From Desulfurella amilsii (GTDB taxonomy: Bacteria; Campylobacterota_A; Desulfurellia; Desulfurellales; Desulfurellaceae), in contig NZ_MDSU01000018.1 in the NCBI RefSeq assembly GCF_002119425.1, positions 711,501 to 775,500 on the forward strand: a stretch of 64,000 nucleotides of DNA, read 5' to 3'. The position numbers and the translations under genes were made by a program. Below, one piece after another: positions 53,740-63,733 of the stretch. Each line of letters begins with the position of its first letter. Position 1 is the stretch's first letter. The notes below the pieces were generated by a model. That model made no database searches, was not told where the DNA came from, and saw only the letters and a list, made by a program, of their open reading frames with translations.

Positions 53740-54932
53740 TTCACGTACTTTAGTGGTTCATAATCGCTTGACTGCCCAATCAAACAAGCAGGCTTTGTAA
53801 TGTAAAATTTACCATCTAAGATCCATTTCTTTAGTTCTTCTGCTATCTCTAAAGCCATATAATAGCTAGAAAGTGGCGTCGTAGGAACTTCTTTGCCATT
53901 AACCATAATTGTGCCGCTTCTTAGCTCTTTATACGTTATAAGGCCATACGTTTTGCTAATTTTGTTTGGATAATCGTATCCATAATCGTAAATATAGGCT
54001 TGTATATCTTCATCGCTAACACCGCAAAAAAATGCCATCTCTTCATTAATTATTGGGATTGGAATACCAATGCCAATACTAAGTGAAACACCATATCCTA
54101 AAATTGAGGCACCTTTTATATATTTAGTATTCATTTGCTTCATATCACCTGCAACAGCCAACGTGCCTGCGCTCGATTTTGGCAAACCTCTTTCGTTTCT
54201 TTCGACATCTGGGTCATGCTGCGTACCTTGATAAATCACATAACCTATGCCACCACCTAAAAATATTCTTGTGCCTATTCCAATTGTTCTATAAAATGGA
54301 TCATTAAACAGTGGTGACAATTCACCTGCAGAAGAATATGTAGCGTTACTGATATTTGGTTTCAAAACGCCCATATATGTATAAATAGTTTTGTCGGTCG
54401 TATTAATGGCAACAGAATAGTTTTGGTAAGCATTGCGGGGATTTAGCAGTGTAGCATCCCTTAGATCAGCTATTGTAATTTCCTTTTCAAACTCTTTTGA
54501 CGGATAACAATCAGTACCGTAGCCTAAAGCTCTAAGCAGTACTTTTTTGCCAGCTATTAAATCTTCTATAACATGCCCACCGCCGTAATTAAATCTGCCA
54601 GGGTGCACACTATTTAGAGGATCACCCTCTTTAACCGCGGTTGCCCCAAGGTAGCAATCAACTGCTGCCACTCCACCGTATGCTTCTACATCATTAAACC
54701 ATACTTTAGATGCTTTGATCTTTGGCTTTGAATGCCAGAAATTTATCATTGCGCCACTTGAACACATTGTTCCAAAAGTGCCTGTGGTTACAATATCAAC
54801 TTTTTTTGCAGCTTCTATACAACCTTCTTTTCTTACTATATCTATCATTTCTTTTGCGTTAACCACTACTGCTTCTCTTCTTTTGATTTTCTCGTTTATT
54901 TCCTCAATCGTTTTATTGACCTTAAATTCCAC
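53733..54932 (-). CDS. Homocysteine biosynthesis protein (DUF39/COG1900)
   Basis: 399 residues. The family converts aspartate semialdehyde and sulfide to homocysteine without O-acyl intermediates. Two conserved cysteines stand in VTTGTFGTMCSSGAMINF near 48-65 and AAVDCYLGATAVKEGDP near 88-104, and GGGIGYVIYQGTQHDP near 232-247 is a further family block. It opens the trio and is driven by a strong promoter. In a sulfide-rich sulfur reducer this direct route is expected. CBS domains found in some relatives are absent. Confidence 0.92.
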   Translation of the reverse strand: MEFKVNKTIEEINEKIKRREAVVVNAKEMIDIVRKEGCIEAAKKVDIVTTGTFGTMCSSGAMINFWHSKPKIKASKVWFNDVEAYGGVAAVDCYLGATAVKEGDPLNSVHPGRFNYGGGHVIEDLIAGKKVLLRALGYGTDCYPSKEFEKEITIADLRDATLLNPRNAYQNYSVAINTTDKTIYTYMGVLKPNISNATYSSAGELSPLFNDPFYRTIGIGTRIFLGGGIGYVIYQGTQHDPDVERNERGLPKSSAGTLAVAGDMKQMNTKYIKGASILGYGVSLSIGIGIPIPIINEEMAFFCGVSDEDIQAYIYDYGYDYPNKISKTYGLITYKELRSGTIMVNGKEVPTTPLSSYYMALEIAEELKKWILDGKFYITKPACLIGQSSDYEPLKYVKC

Positions 54933-54956
54933 AGGACACCTCCTTATTAATAATAC

Positions 54957-54988
54957 GTTAGTATAATACTAACTAAATCATCTGTCAA
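54957..54988 (-). promoter_or_regulatory. Strong promoter with 17-bp palindrome (homocysteine operon)
   Basis: On the minus strand a perfect TTGACA (54983-54988) and TATACT (54960-54965), spacer 17. The -10 box lies inside the palindrome GTTAGTAT-A-ATACTAAC (54957-54973), an ideal operator position. Confidence 0.8.
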
Positions 54989-54991
54989 GAC

Positions 54992-55771
54992 TTAAGCTAT
55001 ATTTATCTTTTCAATATTCAAAGCTTTACCATTATAAATATTAACATCAACTATAAAAGCATTTAACCTTAAATTATCTTTACACACATCAAATCTTGTA
55101 GGCATATATGTTATAAACTTTTCAATAATAGCGTCCTTTTTAAACCCAATAACTCCACCGTGGCAACCAGTTAAACCTACATCTGTTATATAGGCAGTAC
55201 CATCTGGTAAAATTTTTTCATCGTTTGTTTGTACATGCGTATGCGTACCCAAACAAGCACTTACCTTCCCATCACAATACCATCCAAAAGCTTGTTTTTC
55301 ACTTGTTGCTTCGGCATGAAAATCAATGATTTTTATTGTAGGAAGCGAATTATCCCCTACTAACTGATCCAAGAGAATAAAAGGGTTTTCGACTGGGTTC
55401 ATAAAAATTCTGCCTAAAAAGCTAGCAACTAGTACTTTTACATAGTTTTTCTCTACGATTACGTAAGGTTTACCCTTTGTATTTGGCATATTAAATGGCT
55501 TTGCAACGTTATACATACTATCAATATTAATAAGAAAATCTTTTTTATCCCATACGTGGTTGCCTGTTGTAAAAGCATCAAAGTATGGTTCTACGGCATC
55601 GTAGGTTTCTTTTGTTATTCCAAAACCACCCGCTAAGTTTTCTATATTTGCTATAGCAATATCATAGGCATATTTATCTTTTAGATAACTAAGTTTATCT
55701 ATTGCAACTTTTCTACCAGCATCTCCAACGATATCCCCTACAAACAAAATTCGAATCGTATCAGTTTGCAT
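54992..55771 (-). CDS. ymdB: YmdB-family metallophosphoesterase
   Basis: 259 residues of the TIGR00282/YmdB family, a dinuclear metal 2',3'-cAMP phosphodiesterase. Motifs are ILFVGDIVGDAGRK near 7-20, NIENLAGGFG near 42-51, TTGNHVWDKKD near 68-78, DFHAEATSEKQAFG near 149-162 and GTHTHVQTNDE near 174-184. The ATG at 55771 lies within the rny stop region; a TTG two codons upstream is possible. It follows rny directly, the order known from Firmicutes and many other bacteria. Confidence 0.92.
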   Translation of the reverse strand: MQTDTIRILFVGDIVGDAGRKVAIDKLSYLKDKYAYDIAIANIENLAGGFGITKETYDAVEPYFDAFTTGNHVWDKKDFLINIDSMYNVAKPFNMPNTKGKPYVIVEKNYVKVLVASFLGRIFMNPVENPFILLDQLVGDNSLPTIKIIDFHAEATSEKQAFGWYCDGKVSACLGTHTHVQTNDEKILPDGTAYITDVGLTGCHGGVIGFKKDAIIEKFITYMPTRFDVCKDNLRLNAFIVDVNIYNGKALNIEKINIA

Positions 55772-57314
55772 ACTCAATAGCCCTTAATTCTCTTATAGTA
55801 ACAACCTTAACCTGGCCCGTATAAGTCATGTTTTCCTTGATTTCTTCAGCAATTTCTTTTGCAGTTAAATAAGCATCATTATCATTTGTAAACTGATCTT
55901 CAATGATTACCCTAAGCTCTCTGCCTGCTTGTATCGCGTACGCGTTTTTTACATTCTTGTATTTTTTTGCTATTTTTTCTAGTTCTTCTAGGCGTTTAAT
56001 ATAGTTTTCTAAAACTTCCATTCTAGCACCTGGCCTTGCAGCACTTAGTGTATCTGCTATTGATATAAGAACGCTTTCTATGCAATTGGGTTCAACCTCA
56101 CCATGGTGAGACATTATGGCATTTATAACATACTCATTTTCGCCGTACTTTCTTGCAATTTCAGCACCAATGGTTGTATGGGAGCCTTCCATTTCCTGAT
56201 CTGTAGATTTGCCAATATCATGCAAGAGACCAGCCCTTTTTGCTAGTTTCATGTTAAGTCCAAGCTCAGCCGCCATTATGCCAGACATGTAAGCTACTTC
56301 AACAGAGTGAGCCAAAACATTCTGCGTATAGCTTGTTCTGTATTTTAACATAGACAAATGCCTTGTTATTTCTGGGTGAAGATTTTCAATACCTAAATCA
56401 AATATAAGCGACTTCACTTCGTCGATTGCTTCTTGCTCTAATTCTTGTTTAACTTTTTCAACAACTTCTTCGATTCGTGCTGGATGAATCCTACCATCTT
56501 GTATTAATTTTTCTAAAGCAACTTTAGCGATCTCCCTTTTCTTTGCATCAAAACTAGATATAACTACAACCTCTGGCGTATCGTCAATAATTAAATCCAC
56601 ACCAGTTTCTTTTTCAAAAGACCTAATATTTCTGCCTTCTCTGCCAATGATTCTACCCTTCATCTCATCATTCGGTAAACTAACTGTAGAAATTGTCTTC
56701 TCCATGACAAAAGTGCTTGCCATTTTTTCCATCGTTAGACTAAGGATTTTTTGAGAAATTTTTTTGGCATTTTCGTTAACCTCTTCTTCAATTTCCCGCA
56801 GTCTTACGACAGCTTCTTTTTTAGCAGATTCCTCTATCTGTTTAATTAAATATTCTTTTGCATCTTCTGTTGTCATTTTAGCAATTTCTTCAATTTTCTT
56901 CTTTTGCTCTTCAAGCAAGCTTGTAAGTTTGACACTTTCTTGATCTAAGAGATCTTCTTTTGCTTTTAGGTCTTCAAGTTTCTTGTTTAATTGTTCTTGT
57001 TTGCTATCTAACTGAAATTGCTTTTTATCTAAAGCCTCCTCCTTTATTTGTAATCTTTTTTCCCACTTTTGAATTTCTTTTCTTTTTTCCCTTATTTCTT
57101 CATCAATCTGATTTTTTGCCGTAAGCGTATAATCTTTAACATCAATTTCAGCTTTCTTTAGCATATTTTCTCTTTCAATTTCAGCATTTTTAACGATGTC
57201 ATCAGATTTCTGTTTTAGATATTCTTTTTTCTTAATTTGTAAAAAATACACACCCAAATACCCTATTACAAGACCCAATATTAGTGTTAAAATACTAAAT
57301 AATATCGTTGACAT
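55761..57314 (-). CDS. rny: Ribonuclease Y
   Basis: A membrane-anchored endoribonuclease of 517 residues: an N-terminal membrane helix (about 5-25), a long coiled coil (30-200, with Glu/Lys-rich heptads), a KH domain (MKGRIIGREGRNIRSFEKET near 219-238) and an HD domain (LLHDIGKSTDQE near 364-375). It starts the decay of many mRNAs. Overlaps ymdB by about 11-17 bases. Confidence 0.96.
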   Translation of the reverse strand: MSTILFSILTLILGLVIGYLGVYFLQIKKKEYLKQKSDDIVKNAEIERENMLKKAEIDVKDYTLTAKNQIDEEIREKRKEIQKWEKRLQIKEEALDKKQFQLDSKQEQLNKKLEDLKAKEDLLDQESVKLTSLLEEQKKKIEEIAKMTTEDAKEYLIKQIEESAKKEAVVRLREIEEEVNENAKKISQKILSLTMEKMASTFVMEKTISTVSLPNDEMKGRIIGREGRNIRSFEKETGVDLIIDDTPEVVVISSFDAKKREIAKVALEKLIQDGRIHPARIEEVVEKVKQELEQEAIDEVKSLIFDLGIENLHPEITRHLSMLKYRTSYTQNVLAHSVEVAYMSGIMAAELGLNMKLAKRAGLLHDIGKSTDQEMEGSHTTIGAEIARKYGENEYVINAIMSHHGEVEPNCIESVLISIADTLSAARPGARMEVLENYIKRLEELEKIAKKYKNVKNAYAIQAGRELRVIIEDQFTNDNDAYLTAKEIAEEIKENMTYTGQVKVVTIRELRAIEYAN

Positions 57315-57316
57315 AA

Positions 57317-57868
57317 CTATCTCCTACACTTTAGAATTCTTTTTTCTGTTATAATGTAATCCAGCGAAACATCAAATTTATCTTCTTTGATGTTGAAATC
57401 TTTAACCTGAAAATCAAAACCTACACCAATTTTTAAGGCTTTTGAGTTTTGAAGCAATTTATCGTAAAAGCCCATACCGTATCCTATACGATAGCCTCTT
57501 TTATCAAATGCCAAAGCAGGCACAATGAAGCATTCAATTTGTTTTTTAAAAGTATAAGTGCCACAAAAAGGTTCTAAAACAGAAAATTTGCCTTTTTTAA
57601 AATTTTTTGATTGAGCAATGCGTAAAGACTCCACATTTATTTTTGTAAAGAAAACGTTAACGTTAGTAGATATAAAAAAATTTGGCTGGACTTCGTTATT
57701 TATGGGATTGTACGAAACTACATTCTTGACGTTTTTAAGCTTTAGAAAATTTGCTAATTTCCTTGATATTGATAGACTTCTTAAAAATACAAACTTTTTA
57801 GAGCAAAGCCTTCTCTCGTTTAAAGCTTTGCGCCTTAATTCTTTCTTATTATATTTATAAACTTCCAT
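57317..57868 (-). CDS. fau: 5-formyltetrahydrofolate cyclo-ligase
   Basis: 183 residues. Converts 5-formyl-THF to methenyl-THF with ATP. The N-terminal ELRRKALNERRLCSKK resembles the family's Lys/Arg-rich start, and the ATP-binding signature PALAFDKRGYRIGYGMGFYD near 116-135 is diagnostic. A putative 6S RNA gene lies immediately upstream on the same strand, the arrangement found in Escherichia coli (ssrS-ygfA) and many other bacteria. The rny gene follows after 2 bases. Confidence 0.93.
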   Translation of the reverse strand: MEVYKYNKKELRRKALNERRLCSKKFVFLRSLSISRKLANFLKLKNVKNVVSYNPINNEVQPNFFISTNVNVFFTKINVESLRIAQSKNFKKGKFSVLEPFCGTYTFKKQIECFIVPALAFDKRGYRIGYGMGFYDKLLQNSKALKIGVGFDFQVKDFNIKEDKFDVSLDYIITEKRILKCRR

Positions 57869-57895
57869 TACAAACTTCTTTAAATTTATATTAAA

Positions 57896-58060
57896 GCCTA
57901 AGGTGCCGTGTGCGGATTTTTCCTAGAACCTAGCAATGATAAGTGGGTACCTCGAGAATAGCCTTAGGTGCTTTTTCAAGCACTTCAAGGCTACCTAATA
58001 CTGGCCCCCCATCGTTAGGTGTTGGCTCTAAGGAAAAAATGCATCACAAACACCCAAGGC
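57896..58060 (-). ncRNA. ssrS: 6S RNA (SsrS)
   Basis: About 165 bases without an ORF that fold, on the minus strand, as a long irregular hairpin typical of 6S RNA. The closing stem pairs GCCUUGGGUG (from 58060) with CACCUUAGGC (to 57896). The CCUUAGAGCC strand can pair with GGUUCUAGG on the other side of a central region, and the apical hairpin is GUGCUU-GAAA-AAGCAC. 6S RNA mimics an open promoter and binds the housekeeping RNA polymerase. Position directly upstream of the 5-formyl-THF cyclo-ligase gene is the classic synteny. The exact ends are inferred. Confidence 0.75.
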
Positions 58061-58076
58061 AAATTTAAATTTGCCT
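58059..58076. repeat. Perfect 18-bp palindrome at the 6S RNA 5' end
   Basis: GGCAAATTTAAATTTGCC is perfectly self-complementary and overlaps the first two bases of the 6S RNA closing stem. It may be part of the precursor RNA, a processing site, or an operator. Confidence 0.5.
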
Positions 58077-58090
58077 AAAATCCTATTTTT

Positions 58091-58118
58091 ATTATATCAA
58101 AAAATATACAGATTTCAA
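58091..58118 (-). promoter_or_regulatory. Promoter of 6S RNA
   Basis: TTGAAA (58113-58118) and a perfect TATAAT (58091-58096) on the minus strand with a 16-base spacer, predicting a start near 58084, about 24 bases before the mature closing stem. The promoter lies directly after the ACT gene's stop. Confidence 0.7.
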
Positions 58119-58126
58119 CATAAATA

Positions 58127-58564
58127 TCAAACAACGCTTTTTATGTCACTTTCAGACAATATCCGTATATTGTTAGAAATACAACATTTTATTGTTTCTT
58201 CTAAATTAGAAACCTTCATTATCATTACAGCATAGTCTTTCATTTTTGCAGAAAACCCATACATGTATTCTATGTTAATACCACTTTCTTTTAAAGCCCT
58301 TAGAACTTTTGCTAAAGAACCAGGTTTATCACTTATTGCTATTGCTAAAACTTCGGTCAAGCTTGCAGTAAAATCATTCTTAGCAATAACTTTGTATGCA
58401 GATTCCGGATCTTCACAAATTAATCTCACTATACCAAAATCTGACGAATCTGCTAGGCTTATAGCTTTTATATCAATATCATTACTCCCTAATACCTCAA
58501 CTACATCCAATAATCTACCAGGCTTATTTTCTACAAAAACAGAAATTTGCTTTATCCTTTTCAT
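58127..58564 (-). CDS. Tandem ACT-domain protein
   Basis: 145 residues made of two ACT domains: ISVFVENKPGRLLDVVEVLG near 7-26 and LAIAISDKPGSLAKVLRALK near 71-90, the usual ligand-binding loop sequences. Stand-alone tandem ACT proteins frequently lie next to phenylacetate-CoA ligase genes, as here (9 bases downstream of that gene). It probably senses an amino acid or aryl acid and regulates the partner enzyme. No catalytic domain. Confidence 0.88.
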   Translation of the reverse strand: MKRIKQISVFVENKPGRLLDVVEVLGSNDIDIKAISLADSSDFGIVRLICEDPESAYKVIAKNDFTASLTEVLAIAISDKPGSLAKVLRALKESGINIEYMYGFSAKMKDYAVMIMKVSNLEETIKCCISNNIRILSESDIKSVV

Positions 58565-58573
58565 AATTTGCCT

Positions 58574-59869
58574 CTATATTTTTCTTTTGTCTATAACACG
58601 TTTAGCTTTACCTTCACTACGCAGTAGAGTTCTTGGTTCAACAAGCGTAACTTTTGTTGTTATACCTAAAATGTCTTTAATATCTTTTTGTATCTGATTC
58701 TGCAAGCCTTGAAGTTTTCGAATTTCATCAGAAAATATTTTACTATCAACTTCTACCTGCACTTCCAATGTATCAAGATTATTTTGTCTATCCACAATTA
58801 GTTGGTAATGAGGCGAAAGACCTTCAATCTCCATCAAAACAGACTCAATTTGGCTTGGAAAAACATTAACGCCCCTTATAATTATCATATCGTCACTTCT
58901 ACCCAGTATTTTTTGAATACGTCTGTGCGTTCGCCCGCACTTACAAGGCTCTTTAATAATTTTTGTAATATCCTTTGTTCTGTATCTGATTAATGGCATT
59001 GCCTGTTTTTTAATTGTAGTAATAACAAGTTCGCCTTCCTGGCCATCTTCTAGCGGCTCTTGAGTATCTGGGTCTATTATTTCTGGTATGAAGGCATCTT
59101 CCCAGATATGCAAGCCTTCTTTGGCTTCACATTCAATTGCTACGCCTGGGCCCATAATTTCGCTTAAACCGTAAATATCCATAGCGGTGATGTGCAGTTT
59201 TCCTTCTAATTTCTGGCGCATACTTTCGCTCCAAGGTTCAGCGCCAAAAACACCCACTCTTAAGTTTATTTTGTCAAGCAGACCCATTTCTTCGATTGTA
59301 TCTGCAAGCAGTTGGGCATAAGAAGGGGTAGCTGTTAAAACGGTTGATTTAAAATCTACCATAATAATGATTTGCTTTTTTGTATTGCCACCAGATATAG
59401 GGATTACTGCTGCACCTAATTTTTCTGCACCATAGTGAGCGCCCAGACCGCCTGTGAACAAACCATAACCATAAGCGTTTTGGATAATATCTTTACTCGT
59501 TACACCACAAGCAACAAAAGATCTGGCCATTAATTGAGACCACTCCTCAATATCAGCCTTGGAGTAGCCTACAACCGTAGGCTTACCTGTGATGCCACTT
59601 GATGCATGAATACGCACGATTTGATCTATGGGCATACTAAACATACCATAAGGGTAGCTATCTCTTAGGTCATCTTTTGTGGTAAATGGTAATTTATGTA
59701 AATCTTTTAGGGATTTTATATCGCTGGGCGTAATATTTGCTTTCCTAAAAGCTTCTTTATAAAAAGGCACAAGAGCGTATACATGCTCGAGTGTCTGCTG
59801 TAGTCTTTTGAATTGTAAAGCCTCTAGGGCTTCTCTTGGTAGTGTTTCTATTTCATTGTCATAGATCAT
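58574..59869 (-). CDS. paaK: Phenylacetate-CoA ligase (PaaK type)
   Basis: An ANL-superfamily acyl-CoA ligase of 431 residues. The P-loop [15 protein letters not shown] near 80-94, [12 protein letters not shown] near 224-235 and the hinge region [21 protein letters not shown] near 319-339 are the family's. Substrate is probably an aryl acetate formed from aromatic amino acids (as with indole- or phenylpyruvate ferredoxin oxidoreductases in anaerobes), which would fit the ACT partner. No paa ring-oxidation genes are near. Confidence 0.88.
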   Translation of the reverse strand: MIYDNEIETLPREALEALQFKRLQQTLEHVYALVPFYKEAFRKANITPSDIKSLKDLHKLPFTTKDDLRDSYPYGMFSMPIDQIVRIHASSGITGKPTVVGYSKADIEEWSQLMARSFVACGVTSKDIIQNAYGYGLFTGGLGAHYGAEKLGAAVIPISGGNTKKQIIIMVDFKSTVLTATPSYAQLLADTIEEMGLLDKINLRVGVFGAEPWSESMRQKLEGKLHITAMDIYGLSEIMGPGVAIECEAKEGLHIWEDAFIPEIIDPDTQEPLEDGQEGELVITTIKKQAMPLIRYRTKDITKIIKEPCKCGRTHRRIQKILGRSDDMIIIRGVNVFPSQIESVLMEIEGLSPHYQLIVDRQNNLDTLEVQVEVDSKIFSDEIRKLQGLQNQIQKDIKDILGITTKVTLVEPRTLLRSEGKAKRVIDKRKI

Positions 59870-60138
59870 GAAGATAGCCCTAAAAGTTTGTCAATTTTGA
59901 CTTTGTCAAAACCTACAATTGCCTTTGTGCCAATAAGTACCACTGGCACACCAGTTTGACCTGTCATCCTTACCATGTCTTCAGCCGCTTTTCGATCTCT
60001 TGAAACATCCACGTCTTTAAAAGTAATGCTGTTTTTTCTTAGATAATCTTTTACCCTCGTGCACCATGGACAACTTGGTGTAGAAAAAACCACCACACGC
60101 GGTTGTTTTTTTATTGTATCTTTTTGAGTACTTTCCAT
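59866..60138 (-). CDS. Glutaredoxin-like protein (CPWC)
   Basis: 90 residues with the redox motif [15 protein letters not shown] near 20-34 and the cis-proline region [20 protein letters not shown] near 59-78. The ATG at 60138 is chosen because GGAGG lies 8 bases upstream; a longer frame from 60192 begins in AT-rich promoter sequence. It could reduce disulfides or serve the neighbouring metabolism. It diverges from the methylmalonyl-CoA mutase operon. Confidence 0.88.
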   Translation of the reverse strand: MESTQKDTIKKQPRVVVFSTPSCPWCTRVKDYLRKNSITFKDVDVSRDRKAAEDMVRMTGQTGVPVVLIGTKAIVGFDKVKIDKLLGLSS

Positions 60139-60274
60139 AATACATACCTCCTTTTTTTGATTAAATATATACATTATTATAATCATTGTCAATTATGTGA
60201 ATATATTATTCTTATTGCTATTTCACCTATAATGGTTTTAGTTTATTTACAATAAAGTATTGATTAAAATTTAG

Positions 60275-60302
60275 TTTACTTTTTTGACATTAAGTATATA
60301 AT
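60275..60302 (+). promoter_or_regulatory. Promoter of the methylmalonyl-CoA mutase operon
   Basis: TTTACT (60275-60280) and a perfect TATAAT (60297-60302) with a 16-base spacer; a TTGACA at 60284-60289 lies within the spacer. The mutase start is 36 bases downstream with a GGAGGAG ribosome-binding site. Confidence 0.65.
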
Positions 60303-60337
60303 TTAACATAAGTAATATTTAAGAAGGAGGAGATTGG

Positions 60338-61987
60338 ATGGGTGAAAATAGTTATAAAAATTGGCAAGAAAAAACCTTAATACCCTACATCAAAAAAAAC
60401 CCAACAAGAAAAAAAAAGTTTGAGACAAGCTCTTATCTTGATGTAAAAGAATTATACGCAGATAGTGATGTGAAAAACTATGAACAAAATCTAGGCTATC
60501 CTGGGCAATACCCTTTTACAAGGGGACCTTATCCGACTATGTATCGGGGCCAATTTTGGACAATGAGGCAATATGCTGGTTTTGGAACAGCAAAAGAATC
60601 AAACGAACGGTATAAGTATTTACTAAAACAAGGTCAAACGGGCTTATCTGTAGCTTTTGATTTGCCTACACAAATTGGTTATGACTCAGACTCGCCTATG
60701 AGCGAAGGAGAGGTTGGTAAGGTTGGTGTTGCAATAGATACTATTGATGATATGGAAACACTGTTTAAAGATATACCGCTTGACAAAGTTTCAACTTCTA
60801 TGACAATTAACGCTACGGCTTTTATATTGCTTGCTATGTATATAGTGGTAGGCAAAAAGCAAGGCGTTGATAAAAAACTTTTGCGTGGCACCATACAAAA
60901 CGATATACTAAAAGAGTATATTGCACGCGGAACGTATATTTACCCTCCAAAGCCATCAATGCGCATTATTACAGATATTTTTGATTATTGCGCAAAAGAA
61001 GTGCCAAAATGGAACACAATAAGTATTTCTGGCTATCACATAAGAGAGGCAGGCTCAACTGCTGTGCAAGAAGCGGCTTTCACTTTAGCAAACGGTATTG
61101 AATATGTTAAAAGCGCCATAGATAAAGGATTAAATGTAGACGAGTTTGCTGGGAGATTATCGTTTTTTTTTAATGCTCACAATGATATTTTAGAAGAAGT
61201 TGCAAAATTCAGAGCAGCCAGGCGTATGTGGGCAAAAATCATGAAAGAACGCTTTCAAGCAAAAAACGAAAAATCACAAATGCTAAGATTTCATACGCAA
61301 ACAGGTGGCTCTACACTCACAGCCCAGCAACCAGAAAACAATATCGTAAGAGTCACACTTCAAGCACTTGCTGCAGTACTTGGCGGCACACAAAGCCTTC
61401 ATACAAATTCAATGGATGAAGCACTTGCTCTGCCTACTGAAAAATCCGTTCGTATAGCTCTTAGAACTCAACAAATTATAGCCTACGAATCAGGCGTTGC
61501 AAATGTTGTAGATCCACTTGGCGGTTCATACTATATAGAAAGCTTAACAGACACTATAGAAGAAAAAGCGTGGGAATATATTAACAAAATAGATGAACTA
61601 GGTGGGATGGTAGCTGCTATCGAACAAGGTTTTGTCCAAAAAGAGATTCAAGAATCAGCTTTTCAATATCAAATGGATATTGAAAATAAAGAAAGAATAA
61701 TCGTGGGTGTGAATAGTTTTCAGATAGAAGAAGAACCGCCAAAAGACTTACTTAAAGTAGATCCATCGCTAAGAAATGAGCAAATAAAAAACCTCCAAAG
61801 GGTAAAATCGCAGCGAGATAACACAAAAGTTCTAAATAACATAAAGCTATTAAAAGAAACTGTACAATCAAATGAAAATATTATGCCAGTAGTTATTGAA
61901 TGTGTTGAAAATTATGCAACCCTGCAAGAAATTGCTGATGCCTTAAGACAAGAATTTGGCGAATACAAAGAAAGCGTAGTAATTTAA
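60338..61987 (+). CDS. mcmA1: Methylmalonyl-CoA mutase, catalytic (N-terminal) subunit
   Basis: 549 residues of the large-subunit type without a B12 domain. The active site shows [20 protein letters not shown] near 56-75, [15 protein letters not shown] near 98-112 and [20 protein letters not shown] near 348-367. It interconverts methylmalonyl-CoA and succinyl-CoA with adenosylcobalamin. The B12-binding half is a separate gene 14 bases downstream, an arrangement found in archaea and several anaerobes. Confidence 0.95.
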   Translation: MGENSYKNWQEKTLIPYIKKNPTRKKKFETSSYLDVKELYADSDVKNYEQNLGYPGQYPFTRGPYPTMYRGQFWTMRQYAGFGTAKESNERYKYLLKQGQTGLSVAFDLPTQIGYDSDSPMSEGEVGKVGVAIDTIDDMETLFKDIPLDKVSTSMTINATAFILLAMYIVVGKKQGVDKKLLRGTIQNDILKEYIARGTYIYPPKPSMRIITDIFDYCAKEVPKWNTISISGYHIREAGSTAVQEAAFTLANGIEYVKSAIDKGLNVDEFAGRLSFFFNAHNDILEEVAKFRAARRMWAKIMKERFQAKNEKSQMLRFHTQTGGSTLTAQQPENNIVRVTLQALAAVLGGTQSLHTNSMDEALALPTEKSVRIALRTQQIIAYESGVANVVDPLGGSYYIESLTDTIEEKAWEYINKIDELGGMVAAIEQGFVQKEIQESAFQYQMDIENKERIIVGVNSFQIEEEPPKDLLKVDPSLRNEQIKNLQRVKSQRDNTKVLNNIKLLKETVQSNENIMPVVIECVENYATLQEIADALRQEFGEYKESVVI

Positions 61988-62001
61988 ACGGAGGTACTTG
62001 A

Positions 62002-62412
62002 ATGCAAAAAGTTAGAATTTTGATAGCAAAACCAGGTCTGGATGGTCATGATAGAGGGGCAAAGTTTGTTGCAAGAGCGCTACAAGAAAAAGGCTATGAG
62101 GTAATATACACAGGCATAAGGCAAACGCCTATACAAATTGCACTTGCGGCTGTGCAAGAAGATGTTGATTTTGTAGGTTTAAGCTTGCTAAGCGGTGCCC
62201 ACAATGAACTATTTCCAAAAGTAATTGAAGAATTACACAATGCAGGTGCAGATGACATTATCGTTTTCGGTGGAGGAGTAATACCTCAATCAGACATTGA
62301 GTTTTTGAAATCAAAAGGCATTAAAGCAATTTTTGGTCCTGGCACCTCCATTAAAACAATTGTGGATTTTATTGAAAATGAGTCAAAATCAAGAAATTCA
62401 AAAATTAGTTGA
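62002..62412 (+). CDS. mcmA2: Methylmalonyl-CoA mutase, cobalamin-binding subunit
   Basis: 136 residues with the B12-binding DxHxxG motif: LDGHDRG near 14-20 (His 17 as lower axial ligand), then [14 protein letters not shown] near 58-71 and [13 protein letters not shown]-like [14 protein letters not shown] near 89-102. Together with the preceding subunit it forms the active mutase. Its end overlaps the start of meaB by 35 bases. Confidence 0.95.
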   Translation: MQKVRILIAKPGLDGHDRGAKFVARALQEKGYEVIYTGIRQTPIQIALAAVQEDVDFVGLSLLSGAHNELFPKVIEELHNAGADDIIVFGGGVIPQSDIEFLKSKGIKAIFGPGTSIKTIVDFIENESKSRNSKIS

Positions 62413-63340
62413 TGGTGTTTTAAATAAACATACACGCTATATTGCAAAAGCAATAAGTTTTGTTGAAAATTCCGATTATAAGACAAAAAAATCATTTCTA
62501 AAAACCATTTTTCCATACACTGGTAAAGCTAAAGTAATTGGCATTACTGGATCACCAGGTGCCGGTAAATCTACTATTACTGACAAGCTAATAAGAACTT
62601 TTAGAGATGATAATAAAAGCGTTGCAGTATTAGCGGTAGATCCAAGTAGCCCATTTACAAAAGGAGCTTTGCTTGGTGATCGAATTAGAATGCAAAACCA
62701 TACGACAGACCCATTTGTTTATTTGAGATCAATGGCATCTCGTGGCGCACTTGGTGGTTTATCTGAAGCCACAAAAGACGCACTCAAAGTGCTTGATGCG
62801 GCTGGTTTTGATATTATAATTATAGAAACTGTCGGCGTTGGCCAAAGCGAGATTGATATAGTAAAGATTGCCGACTGTGTAGCTTTAGTGTTTGCCCCTG
62901 GCTTTGGCGATGAAATACAGGCAATGAAAGCTGGCATTATGGAAATAGCGGATATTTATGTAATAAACAAGGCAGATCGTGATTTTTCTCAAAAATTATT
63001 CAAAGAAATATCAGACATAGTTAATTTAAGCCCAAAGCAACCAAAACCGTCTGTTTTAAAGACAATTGCTACAAATGCTTTTAAGGAAAGTGGTATAGAA
63101 TTACTAAAAAATGAAATTTTAAGCTACTTAGGCCATATTGAAACCTCTAGTAACCTTACAAAAAAAAGGCAATCTTTTATTGAATCAGAACTAATCGATA
63201 CCGTTACAAAAATAATGATTGATAAAGTACTATCAAATCAAAACGTAAAAAACTTTTTTGATAGTAAAACTATTGCTCAAATTTACAACAAAGAATTAAA
63301 CTTTTATGCAATTATCGACAAAATTGTGGAGGCTATATGA
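62378..63340 (+). CDS. meaB: MeaB-type GTPase chaperone of methylmalonyl-CoA mutase
   Basis: A G3E P-loop GTPase of 320 residues that loads cofactor and protects the mutase. Walker [13 protein letters not shown] near 52-63, [20 protein letters not shown] near 80-99 and [10 protein letters not shown] near 146 with NKAD near 196-199 are visible. The ATG at 62378 gives a protein of family length and the N-terminal helix; a longer frame from 62333 reads through the mcmA2 gene. Overlaps mce by 4 bases. Confidence 0.93.
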   Translation: MSQNQEIQKLVDGVLNKHTRYIAKAISFVENSDYKTKKSFLKTIFPYTGKAKVIGITGSPGAGKSTITDKLIRTFRDDNKSVAVLAVDPSSPFTKGALLGDRIRMQNHTTDPFVYLRSMASRGALGGLSEATKDALKVLDAAGFDIIIIETVGVGQSEIDIVKIADCVALVFAPGFGDEIQAMKAGIMEIADIYVINKADRDFSQKLFKEISDIVNLSPKQPKPSVLKTIATNAFKESGIELLKNEILSYLGHIETSSNLTKKRQSFIESELIDTVTKIMIDKVLSNQNVKNFFDSKTIAQIYNKELNFYAIIDKIVEAI

Positions 63341-63732
63341 AAAGTATTGACCATATAGGCATAGCTGTAAATAATTTAAACCAGGCAGTAGAAGTTTATA
63401 AAGATATACTGGGGTTTGAATATTTAGGTGAAGAAATAGTTGAAGATCAAGGGGTAAGAATTGCAAAATTTAACTGCAATGGCATCCATCTGGAGTTTTT
63501 AGAACCCATATCTAATGATAGTCCTATAAAGAAGTTTTTAGAAACAAAAGGCCAAGGCATACACCATATAGCCTATAAATGCGATAATATCATACAACAA
63601 ATAGAACTATTAAAACAAAAAGGTATAAAAATGATTAATGACTCACCAAAAGAAGGCTCAAACAATACCCAGATTGCGTTTTTACACCCAAAATCAACAA
63701 TCATATTAACAGAACTTATACAAGGAGGCTAA
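63337..63732 (+). CDS. mce: Methylmalonyl-CoA epimerase
   Basis: 131 residues, vicinal oxygen chelate fold. Metal ligands are in [14 protein letters not shown] (His 6), HLEFLEP near 51 and QGIHHIAYKC (His about 75), with a C-terminal glutamate region. Interconverts (R)- and (S)-methylmalonyl-CoA. It completes the mutase-chaperone-epimerase set for propionyl-CoA or succinyl-CoA conversion. Confidence 0.93.
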   Translation: MKSIDHIGIAVNNLNQAVEVYKDILGFEYLGEEIVEDQGVRIAKFNCNGIHLEFLEPISNDSPIKKFLETKGQGIHHIAYKCDNIIQQIELLKQKGIKMINDSPKEGSNNTQIAFLHPKSTIILTELIQGG

Positions 63733-63733
63733 A

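Noticed and set aside
54957-54973. 17-bp palindrome read as a transcription terminator of ymdB
   Set aside because: It lacks a T-run on the minus strand and coincides with a textbook -10 box of the next operon.
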